In this document: one piece after another, positions 45,646 through 57,455 of the stretch
Layout: each line of letters starts with the position of its first letter
Position numbering within the stretch: the stretch's first letter is position 1
Assembly (NCBI GenBank): GCA_016648135.1
Contig: JADDOH010002290.1
Location: 124,001-188,000, forward strand
DNA from: Agrypnia vestita
Taxonomy: Eukaryota > Arthropoda > Insecta > Trichoptera > Phryganeidae
Length of the DNA stretch: 64,000 nucleotides
Reading direction: 5' to 3'
The notes under the pieces: model-generated
Database searches by the model: none
Told to the model about the DNA's origin: nothing
Seen by the model: the letters and a program-made list of their open reading frames with translations, nothing else
Made by a program: the position numbers and the translations under genes

Positions 45646-47010
45646 ATTGATTTCATCTAGGAACAACCACACATCTATCAAATTTTGAACGCTGAACAAC
45701 CTTAACTGGATTTTCATAATTTGCATTAATTTCGCACTCCACTCAAAGTGTATTTTATTTGCTAACTTTATCACCCGTTCGCTCTTCTGTGGTCTTCATT
45801 AGCTGTCGAACTGAGACCTACTTGACGTGCGACAGCGTTGCTGTTTGTATAAGGTCCTCAATTTCTGGAACATTCCCGTATATATTCCCGAGCATTCAGT
45901 ATACTTTCAGGGTTTAAGAAACTTTTCCAAAATGAGTCACACCGTTCGAAAATTATCTAGAATCTCATCACAGTGTTGACGTTTATACTGTTTTAGCTTA
46001 AATAATTTTTAAAAATTAAATAAAAAACTAAACAAATTTATGAATTAAATATCATTGCATGATTTGGCAGTCATTTCGTGGGGCAGCATTTAAATTTAAA
46101 GTGTAATTATTTTTTAACACACAATACTTGAATTATTTATCAGTATTTTAATTTCTATTGGAGTAGTTCTTCTCATCGTCAGGTATAATTAATAACTAAG
46201 GTCAATACAGAATTTCGTCAATCTATTCAGGTAGGGCAGGTGGCCGCGCTGTGGGGCGGGTTTTTTGGTCATTAACGGAAACAAGGCTAAGGTCGGAGAA
46301 GTGTTTTGGAATACTACATCATTCATAAGTGTTTCCTCAGAATTTAAATACTTGAAGATTTCAACAGTTTTGAAATTATTCAATATTCATTTTTTATGAG
46401 AAAGCGAGCGGAGTAGTTTTGATATGTGAATATCTAAAGAATGGTCTATATCAATTACCTATGTGGTTTTCGAATTGGAGAAGTTATTATTTTGAAGCAA
46501 CGACGATGTTCTTTCATTCTTGTATTTAAGTTTCTCACGATTTTACCCATACGTATGTTTTTTATCAGTCAAGTTAAGATAGGTATTTGATATATTTTGT
46601 TTTTAACGTATTTTATATATTCCGAAGATGACCCTGTTAAAAGCCTCAAAAATGATAGAATTTATATGAGAAGGTGTGGTTTGGCCAGTGTTAAATCTGG
46701 AAAAATGGAAGCGATTGTCGGGGCTGAATTGGACTTGAGAGATGGAGATCCACCAATCCTAGTCCATCATCATTAATCCTTTTTTATTCCTGATTTAATT
46801 CCCACTCCGTCCACCACCTTTTAATATGCCTAACGACATCTGTTGTCCTGTATGGACTCGAACGCATGAAATTAATTTTTATTCCTACCGCACATCGCAC
46901 ACTTTTGTTAATTGTCTTCGAGTGAAGAAACCGCATACTGTACTTACCGCATCTATTTTAAGTTCGTTTTTTGGACCACCGCTCAAGAAACGTTATCTTG
47001 TAAACCCGCA

Positions 47011-47050
<40 letters not shown>

Positions 47051-47094
47051 TATTTGGATAAACCGCAGCCGTGGATTGTTTCGTCTCGGCATTA
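45646..47094. other. Unassigned intron with (AT)n microsatellite
   Basis: (AT)n at 47016-47046. 46240-46300 is GC-richer, and on the minus strand gives a short frame (46189-46383) with no firm family match. No gene recognised. Confidence 0.45.
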
Positions 47095-47416
47095 TCATTA
47101 ATTAATTAGCGATCGACGGAGTGTGGTGTCGGCATCTGGACCAGGATCATCGAAGAAAAGGGCATTCCAGTTCCTTGCACCACAATCCAATCATCTCAAA
47201 GGTAGGATTTTCTTCTTAATTTGGGTTCTAGATTCGTGCTCTGATTCATCGTTTCTGTTTTCGTCTGCCAACCAACGTCTCGCCTTGATTTTGAATTCCC
47301 GCAGAGAACGCTGTCTCTCACTTGAACAAAATCTCAATGGAGTAAAGAGTATGGCGTTCAATCCTCTCTGCCTACCCCTGCGATGATACAGCGTGATGCT
47401 TAGTTAGTTAGTTAGT
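47095..47416 (+). repeat. LINE-like 3' UTR with TTAG tail
   Basis: GC-richer segment ending CCTCTGCCTACCCCTGCGAT, then ATACAGCGTGATGCTTAG and a (TTAG)n run (47400-47416). A CTGCCTACCCC...GCGTGATG block before a short tetramer tail is typical of insect RTE-type LINE 3' ends. Shorter tail matches are at 20056, 26110 and 36660. The open frame at 47123-47386 lies in this UTR. Confidence 0.5.
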
Positions 47417-47915
47417 TTTTTCTATAATACCTATTTTTGTTTTTGAATTAATGAGAATTAGAAACCATGGTAGTAATAAATTAATTCAACTATTGTGTGT
47501 AGTATAATGTTTAAGAAATTTTTTAAAATTGTATACATTAATATTTTTTTATTCACAATATTTTCAACCTTTGATTACGTACCTAATCATTTTTTTTAGA
47601 AACTCAGTCACTGTATTTTAGTGCTCATTCCTAGTATCTTAGATTGAAAACTTATATTACCGTCTTTTGTGGTTGAATAAATAACATTATAATTTGCCTT
47701 GAATTTTTCCCGAGATGTAATGTTCACAATGAACTTGTAGCGAGCTTCTAGTTTCCGGTTATGAAAAGCGTTTCCTGTTTTGCCGAACGAGTTTTACTGG
47801 TTTATTTGAATTGCAAGAAAATGCAATTCTTCGAGAAAATTTGATCAGAAATTATTTTTAACGTTGAATATATTTATAAAGCTTTATTTAAGTTTAATTT
47901 TAAAATACTTTTACC

Positions 47916-48376
47916 TTAAAATAAAACACAAATCACTTTGTTTTCACCACTTTATTAGATTAAACAATCTACATGTTTCGAGAACAATGTTCCCTGCTTC
48001 AGGATTATTGTGTACTAAAAATTTTTAAAAGTTAAACCATGCAAATGTGTTACGGTGAAGGGTTTTTCCTAAACGTTAATATTAATTCTAATATAATAAA
48101 TACACAGACAAAATTTTTGCATAACCCTATTTTGAATATTTTTCCACTTAACATTCCATCTTCTCCAGATGACCCATAATAATTAACACCTTGGACCCCC
48201 CCCCCTCCCCTCACCTACCCACTCACCCTTCCCTTCACAGTAACACATTTGCTTGGTTTAACTTTTTAAAATTTTTAGTACACAATAATCCTGAAGCAGG
48301 GAACATTTTTCTCGAAACATGTAGATTGTTTATCTAATAAAGTGGTGAAAACAAAGTGATTTATGTTTTATTTTAA
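47916..48376. mobile_element. Palindromic Penelope-like end pair
   Basis: Arms of about 147 bp (47916-48062 and 48231-48376) are almost perfect inverted copies. Each holds CTGAAGCAGGGAACATT...CTCGAAACATG and an AATAAAGTGGTGAAAACAAAG block, the form of the PLE 3' ends at 35890 and 44520. The 168-bp spacer holds a run of ten Cs and a CT-rich stretch (48197-48235). No coding sequence. Confidence 0.85.
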
Positions 48377-48479
48377 TAATAATGTCACCACAAAGTTCAA
48401 GCCTTCATACAGAAGAAAAAATATTCTTCGAACAGTTAATATGACTTCTACCTTGTTATTCAGAATATTTTAAGTATGT

Positions 48480-48545
48480 CCAAGTTTTTCAAGAATACTG
48501 GAATTTTACCCCAGGGGGCATCATTAATCAAGATACATTATATTT
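48480..48545. repeat. MITE family C end fragment
   Basis: AATACTGGAATTTTACCCCA and CATCATTAATCAAGATACAT match the left end of family C (compare 11448-11490). Only the end is present. Confidence 0.55.
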
Positions 48546-51500
48546 TTGTATTTATTTTTTATTATTTTGTATTATTGTATTTTTTCATTATTTGAATTTT
48601 GGTACAAGTGTTAAGTATCCCTGCCTGTTACAGAGGATGGAGTTCGATTTTCCGAAAGGGCATTTTGCATATTTCAAAAAAAGTTGTATGTATTTATTTA
48701 ACTGTACTTATACTTTATACTTTAAGAATCATAAAACATGCTGTGGTGGTATGGTACATGTGTCTGAGATATGTTATGCGTTTTCACGTGTTTAAGTATA
48801 AATTTTATAAAATGATCCCAGGAGCGCAGAATCGCGGGTACGCCGTACTTGACTTAGCTTGACGGTCACTGAACAAAACCTCGTTCACGGCTTCGTAGTT
48901 ATGCAATTGCCCCAGTCAGCGAAGCCTTCCATTTTTAATTAATTGTTTTAAAAAATATATTTTTAGAAATTGCGACGACGTCAATATGTAAAAAAAATTG
49001 TACGTTTTAGCTGTTTAGTTTTTAAGTTTAAGTTTTTTTTAGTTTAGTTCGTAAAAATTCACAATCCTGACATCTTACTTGAATTATTACAAAAAAAAAG
49101 TAATCCTTTTTTTCTATTAAACAATAACTTATTAACAAAAGTTTTGATCCGTCCTATTTTTTCATATTAAATAACTGGTTTCCAAAAATAATTTTTGGAC
49201 AATAACTGTTATTATGCGACCGTCCTGATGAATATTCAGTGAAATCGCAAAAACACATACAAATTAGAAAATGTAAATTATACATAGTTCCGAATTCTAT
49301 CTGGTTACCCCTAAGAAACGGCACATTTTTTAGTTTTCTTATTTTTTGTAATTATTAATTTCTGGTAAAATATCGTTGCTTAAGCTTTATTTTAATATTT
49401 ATACTTTTATTTATTATAGAAAGAAATTCTGATGTACAGGATTATTCGAACTTAAATATTTATTTCAAAAAGAGAGACAACAAGGCTCGATCAAGTAGGC
49501 GAGGGATGAGGCAGAATAATATGAGGGCAGGGTTATGTAATTCTTAATTTATTTTATTTGGCAAAATTTAAACTGTGCGGAATATGCGACAGAATGCGGA
49601 TATTTATTTACATAGTTTCATTTATATTTTTGTATTTTAGGTACGCTATGTATTGTGGCTCGCAGAAGTGGCCTACATACCGCGCCAGCCCAGTATCAAT
49701 GTATTTAAAACATTAGGTACCCGAAAATTATTCTCAAGTTTGCTTGCATAAGATTTATACACGCCGTATTATTTCCAACAATCGCGTGTCACTACAATTT
49801 AATTACTTTTCTAATATCACCTTTCTCTACTCCTCTATTTTATTTTTAATTTTTATTCTTTAACATACAGACCGTCAACAGGTCATTGATGACCCTAATA
49901 GATGGTCATTTAGTGACATGAGAGTACAAGTTTGAGTATTTTGTGAACATTTGAATATGATTACTTATAATATACTAAGTGTACTTTTTACGGTTAATTA
50001 ATAATTAATAATGAAAAATAATAAATGATCATTTATATAAATATAAAAATATCGCAGATCAATATTTTTTTCTATATTCCTTTTAATGACGAATAAACCC
50101 CCTCCATGCCCACCCTCTTGATGAATAGGTTGATAACGCAATGTATTTTGATTAGTTATAAAGTTGATGATAGGAGGAACAGCTCCTTTCAGAACTATAG
50201 TAGTGATTTTTTATATGATTGTAGTAATTTTGATAATATCATTGTAGTAATTTTTATATATCAACAACACTACTAGTAAAAAATTCCATTAATTAAAAAA
50301 AAAAAATCTTTCCATTGTGCGCAGTATTTTAAATGAAAGGTGTGTACGCCATTGAGAAACCCCCGCTTTCCCGTGAGGTAACCCCGACCAACAATCCAAT
50401 TCCTGAGGCCACCCCCCTAGACTTAAGGGGGATGGCCTAGAGCTTCAACCATATCCATTCGAAACAAATCTCAATGCAGAATGTCTACGTCATTTTTCAG
50501 CGACCGTGAATTGAAAACACGCAGTTTAATATACATTTACAGAATCCCTTGAGAGACAAACACCATATCATTTATTACTATAAGTACGAAAATCTAGTCC
50601 GTCTGTCTGTCTGTCTGTTCAAATCTACGCCGACTCATATATATATATACTTTTTCTCCGCCACTTTCCCAGACATCACGATCTGCTTGGATTAAATGGA
50701 AACATTGAATCAATATTTTATTTAGAGGTGCAAAACAATGGCAAAAATTTCCTTACAAACTTCCTTTTAACTTAATATATTACACGTGCAGTGCCGGGTA
50801 TGACCGCTAGAACTTTATATTTATCAAAAAATAGTACAAATATTTAAAAAAAGTCCCATAGTAAATTTTATTATACTATAGAAATAAACATATTTAGAAA
50901 GACTCTGAATGGATGGAATCATGTCTTTCAATAGCAGAAAAATCTGTCTTGAACATTGGAGACGAAACGGCATAACTTTTATATAGGATTGTAGAATAGA
51001 ACCAAGATTAAATTATTTAGAGTGGATCGCATTAACCAAATACTGAGAACATTTTTTTTCACATAATTAATATTAAAATACCGTGTTTTCGACAATAATT
51101 TGTTGAAAACAAAGTATATTCTTATCAATTAAATTAATTATGTTATCTGATAGTCAGTATTGTTGATTTTTTTTTCAATCAAGATCAGTTACAGAAGACT
51201 TACAGAGACGAATCTATTTAAATAAGAAACATGTATAGAAGTCTTTTTATAGGAAGGCCAGTAACTACGTTCTTAGATCATACCTCCATTTAAAAATATC
51301 TTTATGTAACTACTGATAATAATCATATACGTCAGTAATATAATAGACAGAGCCTTTTGCCAATTACAAGAAACCGAATAAAACAAAAGTAAGTGTATGT
51401 GTCGGTTAGGTAGTAATTCAAGTATTTAGATGCATGCACGCGTGCATGTGTGAGAGAAAATATGCCACCTCGCAAGTTTATCCCTAACAGTGCTTTTGAT

Positions 51501-51600
51501 GACTAGGAAGAAGTCAGTGACTTCATACATGGGATATCTAGCCTCGAAAATGAGGGTCGCGGTTCTCCATAATAGCCAGAGATCGCCAGATTTACGTTAT
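48546..51600. other. Unassigned intron sequence
   Basis: AT-rich. Notes: hairpin at 50418-50449 (GGCCACCCCCC with GGGGGATGGCC) in a small GC island at 50345-50450; a (GTCT)n run at about 50600-50618 of the GGACAGACAGAC tail class (inverted). The 48592-48862 open frames have no motif. Confidence 0.45.
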
Positions 51601-51616
51601 CAAATAAAGTAACAAA

Positions 51617-51705
51617 CCTGAAATATTTTCTGTAAATGTACACTATAGCAGGTAAGAGGTTTGGATATTATGACATTTGAGCTCGGGGGATTTCGGATTA
51701 ATAAT
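51617..51705 (+). pseudogene. Degenerate inverted copy of the unknown frame at 52114-52488
   Basis: CCTGAAATATTTTCTGTAAA and AGGTTTGGATATTATGACAT match the end of the minus-strand frame at 52114-52190 at roughly 80% identity. Stops occur in the corresponding frame. The region where the match ends (51706) corresponds to the stop of that frame. Confidence 0.6.
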
Positions 51706-51796
51706 AACAAACCTGATTTTTAATGTTTAACGGGACAGTACTATACACTCATATTATTCATTACCAGACGCTGTGAAGCTCTATAAATAATCATGC

Positions 51797-51985
51797 GGCC
51801 CTCGTAGCCCAATGGGTAAGACACTGGCCTCTCACGCTGAGGGTTCCGGTTTCGATTCCCGGTGAGGCCACAATAAATATATGGGATTTACTCAACCTTG
51901 GGTGTTTTCGTGATTTGTTTCGTAATTTTAATTCTATAACTAGACCTTATGGCCTGTTGAAGCGTTAAAATAATAATAAATAAAA
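51797..51985 (+). repeat. tRNA-derived SINE, family 1, full-length head
   Basis: The head (51797-51870) has box A-like TAGCCCAATGGG, an anticodon stem-loop CCTC-TCACGCT-GAGG giving ACG (Arg), and box B-like TTTCGATTCC. The acceptor stem is only partly paired, so it is a SINE head, not a working tRNA. A tail of about 115 bp ends in an A-rich AATAATAATAAATAAAATAAA. A truncated copy is at 15185-15310. Confidence 0.75.
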
Positions 51986-52113
51986 TAAATTCAATTAACG
52001 TTCTAGTAACAAATATGAATTTTATATATTCTATTTAGGCCACTATTTAACAATATTACCCGATACCTTGTATTTTAGCGTTTTACTTACACATTTTTTG
52101 TACCTGTTATCTG

Positions 52114-52488
52114 TCAAAATCTCCCGAACTCATATGTCATAATATCCAAACCTTCGTGCCTACTATAGTTTACATCTACAGAAAATATTTCAGGTCTGTC
52201 TGGCGATAGAACTATTTCACTGAAACACCCTGTTTTGTGTCGCCGTGGGAAATTTTTCATACATTTAATTATATTTTCCATAAGACTCTCGAATGTTTGT
52301 ACGGAGAAGGGATCATGCCTTCCGGGTCTGAGCAGATAAAGACCTTCTCCCGTCTCGACATGTTCCTCAACATTTTGTATTTTTAAACAAAACACAACGA
52401 AGCACGTGCCGTTTAATGGTTGTAGCTTTTGTACATGACCACAGACTTTAATTAGTACGTACTCTTCGCGGAAAAACCTTTGTGAACA
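52114..52488 (-). CDS. Unidentified open frame, 124 codons without ATG at its start
   Basis: The minus-strand frame runs from just after a stop at 52489-52491 to TGA at 52114-52116. It reads SQRFFREEYVLIKVCGHVQK at the start and GLDIMTYEFGRF at the end, and has balanced amino-acid composition unlike chance frames in this AT-rich DNA. There is no ATG near its start, so it would be a last exon or a truncated copy. A partial inverted copy (51617-51705) shows that it belongs to a repeated sequence. I do not recognise the family. A solo LTR begins 192 bp upstream (52680). Confidence 0.35.
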   Translation of the reverse strand, partial: CSQRFFREEYVLIKVCGHVQKLQPLNGTCFVVFCLKIQNVEEHVETGEGLYLLRPGRHDPFSVQTFESLMENIIKCMKNFPRRHKTGCFSEIVLSPDRPEIFSVDVNYSRHEGLDIMTYEFGRF

Positions 52489-52679
52489 TCAGCTGAACGA
52501 CAGTTTAATACTAACAAGTACAAAAGAAACAAAATGTTTCTTTTATCAGTGGTACGTAATTATCATCGTGTGCTCTTGTACTCTTTACTTTGTATAATTT
52601 TCAGTTTAATAAAGTGAATCCAACGTGAATTGTGAAACGTAAAAACTGAGATAAATTTAAATAAATATTGTTAATATAC

Positions 52680-53147
52680 TGTCATGGAATGGCAAGCAAA
52701 AGAAATTGCGCACTGGCGTAAAAGAATTGAGAACGGCCTATAGTAATTCAACTTATATATCTAGAATATCTAGAAACGCCTGGTATAACCGAGAAGCGAC
52801 GAGAACCTTCTCTTAAACACTATAATAATCTTTCAATTGCGAAAATGACAGCATTTTAGGGTACAAATACAAAACTAGGCCAATCGTGAATTGTGATGCG
52901 ACATATATCCGGCGAAATAATCGAGCGAAGTACCTAACTGGCGTTGAAAATAAGCTATAAATGAAATGTTTTACGAGTGATAAATAAAGTGGTACGTCAA
53001 TAATAAATAGTGCGATTTAAGGAATAGCGTTAAGTTCTTTTCGTGTAAAGTGACGTTGTCCATTTAATAATTAATTAATCATTTATTAAAAAATACAATT
53101 AATTTCCAATGTTTTCATTCATTCCTCCCTAGCCATGACATGTGACA
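52680..53147 (+). mobile_element. Solo LTR (Gypsy-type), shortened
   Basis: Starts TGTCATGGAATGGCAAGC, the same subfamily start as the LTR at 5616-7478, and ends ACATGTGACA. Flanks ATAC and ACAC are similar but not identical. The promoter region is shorter than in the 604-bp copy. No internal genes are attached. Confidence 0.75.
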
Positions 53148-53857
53148 ACACTTTTGAAAAAAATGATAATTGTGTATGTTCTTACGATTGATGGTTTCAT
53201 TGTGTATAGAGTATAATAGTAGTCACTTTTTTAGTTTAAGTCAGCTCATACATGTCGTAAGCCCTAGGCCATTTACCAAATATTTATTTATTTACTATAA
53301 TGGGTTATCCCACCCTGGGAGCCTGAAATTTAGATGATTTTTTTTAATTCTTTACAAGGAGTAGGGTACTTGTTATTTTAATAGAAAAAAGTTAAAAAAT
53401 GGGGAAGAAACGTATATCGGGGCAAGTTGCATTTCAGTCACGGCGGAGAATCTCGGCAGGAATGGTCTTTGTTTTTATTTTTAAAAAAATAATGAAGCGG
53501 CTAACCAGGTCCCGATCGCCGAGAGATACATCCATTCTTTCGCCGACCGCCGTAGCCATCGCAAATAATATCTTCTGTACTCAACGCCACTTCTGTAAAT
53601 TGTTACCAATAAATTACCACAGTTAGTCGTGAGTATAATTTAGAACTTGTTTCTATCTACTTATTCTGCATTTGCTGAACCATCTCTCACAAACACACGC
53701 CACTCACATTATACCCATCACGTGCCGACATAAGAAAATGTCTTTAGACGAGTGGGTAATTTTTTCTCAGTACACCTACACCTTTCTTTAAAAAAGCTTC
53801 TCTTTGCCTAACACGAAAAAAAAAGGCAATTAATAGGTTTTTATTCCGTATACCATC
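53148..53857. other. Unassigned stretch
   Basis: Contains CATGTCGTAAGCCCTAGGCC (53251), a short match to MITE family C (16547). The 75-codon plus-strand frame at 53399 has no recognised motif. Confidence 0.4.
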
Positions 53858-54124
53858 TTAAAATATATAAAAAGTTGCAGCCGCTTTTTCAATAGGACCA
53901 TTAAATTCCGGATTTAAAGACAAATTGTTTTTCACTATTGATCTTAGATAGCCGAGTCCAGAGCATATTTCTATTTCATCAATCTTCATATCTTGCGACC
54001 GATCCGTAATTTGTTCCACGCCAAAGTTTCTTTTTTGTGCCCGCATGACAAAGACATCATAATCCCAAGAAAAATGTTTCATAGGGTGTTGACAATTTTG
54101 ACTACGCGTCGAAGCTTGTATCTT
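53858..54124 (-). CDS. Unidentified open frame, possible exon
   Basis: Minus strand, 88 codons to a TAA at 53858-53860. It contains MKHFSWDYDVFVMRAQKRNF and IEICSGLGYLRSIVKNNL. A TTATTCTCAG acceptor-like sequence precedes AAG at 54124, in frame; the ATG at 54082 is an alternative start. The composition looks protein-like. I do not recognise the family, nor can I show that it belongs with 52114-52488. It may be an exon of a nested antisense gene, a retrocopy or a decayed element gene. Confidence 0.35.
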   Translation of the reverse strand, partial: KIQASTRSQNCQHPMKHFSWDYDVFVMRAQKRNFGVEQITDRSQDMKIDEIEICSGLGYLRSIVKNNLSLNPEFNGPIEKAAATFYIF

Positions 54125-54129
54125 CTGAG

Positions 54130-55079
54130 AATAATTGATCCCTTTTAAGGGTTATTCTCCCCTTTAAGTAGACTTTCTTATTTATTTTATACCTTATTTA
54201 TTACAAAGATAAAATTCTGATAAAAAAGGCATATATGTAAGTCGATCACACTCCTTGAGTATATTGAAATACCTTGAGTATATTAAAAGACTTCGCTTGA
54301 GTATATGTATTTTAAAAAAATTGTTTGGTTTTGTTGATCCCTATATTTTGTTTTTTTTATTTTTAGTGGAATGTTTTCTCTCGTACATCGGGAGAAGAAC
54401 CTTGATGCTTTGGGATTCCAATGAAACTTGTTGGCTTCATCTTGATATTTACTTGGTTTACAATTTATTTCCGAGACAATAATTCGATATAAGGTTTACG
54501 TTTCGGTGGCTGCGTGGTAAGTAAAGCCCGTAAAATGGCACCTAGTGCTTTATAACATTCGCTCTCTCTTTCTTCCATGCCGTCTGTCACTCTCGTTCAT
54601 CGGTCACTCACATATGTTACATTTAGTATACGATGTATCCTGATTATTACTGCCACCCATGGTTGAAATTCGTCATTGATATTTAATTTCAAGGTAAAAT
54701 TTAGAAATTTCTACCGTTGATGGGAGATTTTCACTCTTATTTTTAAATACACCCACGTAAGTACGTACATATTATCTACAAAAGTAGAAGTTCGTGTAGT
54801 GTTTTGCTAAGCATTCTAGGTCACATTAAGTCAACACTTTCATTCCCAGAATCCTAGAAAATGGTGCTTGATCGAGCTACGATGTTAAAGTCTCCTAAAA
54901 ATAGATTTTCTCTATTTTCTACGTTATTTCAAGAGTGTATTTTTCTAACTCTAAGCCCTTCAAAAAATATAAATCTCATGCATGATCAAACACTAAACAT
55001 TGATACAAGCGTCAATCGACATCCCATTGAATAAATACGATTACGGAATATATTGTATATATATATATATATATCAGGG
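54130..55079. other. Unassigned intron sequence
   Basis: AT-rich, with an (AT)n run at about 55053-55074. No gene or repeat partner recognised. Confidence 0.45.
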
Positions 55080-55170
55080 TGTTGTATATATATCCTGATG
55101 ATGGAATGGTAATTTCTGAAACATGTTGGTGTAAATACTCAAATAAAAGTAGATATATACAAATAAAATA
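55080..55170 (+). mobile_element. Penelope-like 3' end fragment
   Basis: CTGATGATGGAATGG...TTTCTGAAACATG (55095-55125) followed by TTGGTGTAAATACTCAAATA, like the arms of the element at 7775-8366. Non-coding. Confidence 0.55.
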
Positions 55171-55955
55171 ATCAATTTTTTTTCAACATCATTTGACCTA
55201 TCAAGTATTATAATTTTATAATGTTCTATCCGATGAAATAAAGAGGGAAAAAAATTATAAGAATTTCAAAACTTAACAGAATATTCTTTCCGTGTCCGAA
55301 TGTTCTTTCCGATGAAATAAAGAGTAATACAAAAATGTAAAAAATTTCAAAATTAAACAGAAAAAACTACTCAAAAAACTACTCTCAACAACGCTATGAA
55401 AAAAAATCTTTTCAAAAACAATCAATATATACTTTTAAATGTTAATACAATACCTTTTTATATTTAAAACTTAATTTAATGTTTCAATATAATACAATGT
55501 TTTAATATAATATGTGTACACTTCAATTAAATAAATTAATTGATTAATTTATAAATAATGAATAAGATTATCGAGTTAAATCGGAAACGATTTTTCTATA
55601 ATCGTAATAAGTACATCCTCGATTATCGAAATTGTTTATCGAAAAATGTGTCCATAAGATTCTCACACAGTGAATAAACCATCTTACCGTTAAATATAAG
55701 ACATTAACTACGTCATCCCAAGATTGGGATTCTTTCTACATTTCTCCACTTTGATCATATCTTTCCACTTTTCGCCTCGCCTGCCACCATTTTCAGAGTG
55801 AATTTATGGCTAAGCGTTTTCCAATTTTCAAAATAATAATTTCTCACAGATCCTTCGTGACAGGCTTTCAATTCGAAGGTTGTGGTAACTAGTTCAGGGA
55901 TGCCATCGATCTAATAGTAATCGAAAATTATTTCTTACACAATTACACAATCTCT
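55171..55955. other. AT-rich intron with a short internal duplication
   Basis: AATGTTCTATCCGATGAAATAAAGAG (begins 55221) recurs as AATGTTCTTTCCGATGAAATAAAGAG (begins 55300), followed by similar AAAATTTCAAAA..TAA.ACAG blocks. No gene. Confidence 0.55.
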
Positions 55956-56310
55956 TAGTACCCGGCGCTGCCCGGGTTAAGGATTTAGTTAAAAATAAGT
56001 TTTTGGGGAAACAAAAAGATTCCATTGTTTTCCAAAGTCTCTAATAAAAACAATGTTTCCTTTCAATACAGGCTGGAATGAATGGGATGTCTAGGAAGAA
56101 ATGTGGCCTATGTATTCTGCCGGGACCTAAAAATATGTATGCAACACTTGGGTTATATATGTCAAACGGTGTATATTTGTACAGAAAATATATCTGGGGG
56201 AGGGAAGAAATGTCACCTGTATTACGCGTTCAGTATTCAGGTTATACAACCTGTTACGCACGATGCTACTTCGTGCGTAACAGGTTCTTTCGTCTACTCG
56301 AATCTCTATA
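55956..56310 (+). repeat. CTAGCTG-class repeat, copy 2, with 16-bp perfect hairpin
   Basis: Aligns with 34331-34590 (TACCCGGCGCTGCCCGGG, TTAAGGATTTAGTTAAAAA). At 56248-56263 and 56271-56286 it carries a perfect hairpin (AACCTGTTACGCACGA), which contains the CGCACGATGCT block seen unpaired in the other copy. The 77- and 108-codon frames are within this repeat. Confidence 0.7.
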
Positions 56311-56353
56311 ATAGAGAGAGAGTGAGAGAGGGAGAGAGAGAGAGAGAGAGAAA
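56311..56353 (+). repeat. (GA)n microsatellite
   Basis: Imperfect GA repeat of about 40 bp immediately after the hairpin repeat. Confidence 0.9.
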
Positions 56354-57100
56354 GTCGCATGGAGGAGGCATAACGCTTTTTCCTTACGTGACAACTTCTA
56401 CCAGTTAACTCCTACCGCAAGCCGCGTTAAGGAACCAAAAATATAAGTTTCATGTCATTTAATATTCTACTTTTTAGTCTTAATATTACCCAGCGTACAT
56501 AATCAGTTTGGTGTGAAACTAACGCCACATTTTGGAGAGCTCGTTAACTTTTTCGTTTCCCATATAAAACTTTGATCAGTTAATTATGATAGATTAATTT
56601 TTTAATAAGTGCATCTGATTCATATATTGATATAAGATTCCGTCCAAATAAATAGACAAACAGGTGAAGCTAATATAAGCATGGTAAAAAGACTGCGAAA
56701 TGCATGTGCTCAAGCACTAATTACAATATATGTAGGTATAGACAAGTAAATAATCAATAAGTACAGAACAACGACTTTTCAGTTGATAGAATTTAGAAAT
56801 GGCCTGTAAGTTGGTTTATGGTTGTGGTAGATTGGAAAAATTCAAGTGATTTCGACAACGTACAATATCAAGATACTCATAAATCAACATCGCCAGCATA
56901 ATTTATTACGTACCTTACGTCAGCGGTTTCCAATTGTGCGCCTCTGGCTTACAGGGGTGTAAGGCTCCTTTTGCAGTATCTGTAGAACATTTAAATTTTC
57001 AGAAATAAAACATATAAAACAGAATTCATGTAGGGATCAGGATCACTGCAAAAACAGAGATAATTTAACGGTCATTAGAGATCAGAATCCAAGAGGCGCA
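56354..57100. other. Unassigned intron sequence
   Basis: No gene or repeat partner recognised. Confidence 0.4.
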
Positions 57101-57103
57101 GAT

Positions 57104-57455
57104 AAAACAAGTCAACATATTAAAATACCTCTGAATGGAAGTTTCTAGCAGCGAAAGACAGAACATTAAAGGAGACCAAAGAATTGGAACTGCCAATTTT
57201 ACGTTCTCTTTCAATTTAGGTTACAATCTAGGATAAATTGTTTTGAATAAGAAACAGCTGAGATGGTACGAGCACATAAGACGAAGACCACCAGACCACA
57301 CGGTGAAGCAGACAATGTCTGTGGAACTTCATCGACAGTCATCCAGAGGAACACCAAAGAACTCCTGGATGACTCAATGCTCCAAAATCCTGCAGAGAAA
57401 CGGCCTATATAAATACGAGATAGTATTATATAATAAGACCGAAATTTTAGAATAA
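57104..57455 (+). pseudogene. LINE reverse-transcriptase C-terminal relic (plus)
   Basis: Reads KQVNILKYL, a stop, then MEVSSSERQNIKGDQRIGTA and, downstream, LNKKQLRWYEHIRRRP and SRGTPKNSWMTQCSKIL. The KYLG.E.SS....I...RI..AN and LRWYGH..RR...RGRPK..W blocks are the C-terminal thumb region of RTE/jockey-type LINE proteins. Stops and lost residues make it dead. It is of a different LINE family from the relics at 26470 and 61690. Confidence 0.75.

Noticed and set aside
46189..46383. Minus-strand frame with weak resemblance to a LINE KYLGS block
   Set aside because: Only a few residues fit (FKYLNSEETL); too short and without the rest of the domain.
47123..47386. 87-codon frame
   Set aside because: Lies in a LINE-like 3' UTR and begins at a non-ATG codon.
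51797..51870. Functional tRNA-Arg gene (ACG)
   Set aside because: The acceptor and T stems are mismatched and a SINE tail follows.
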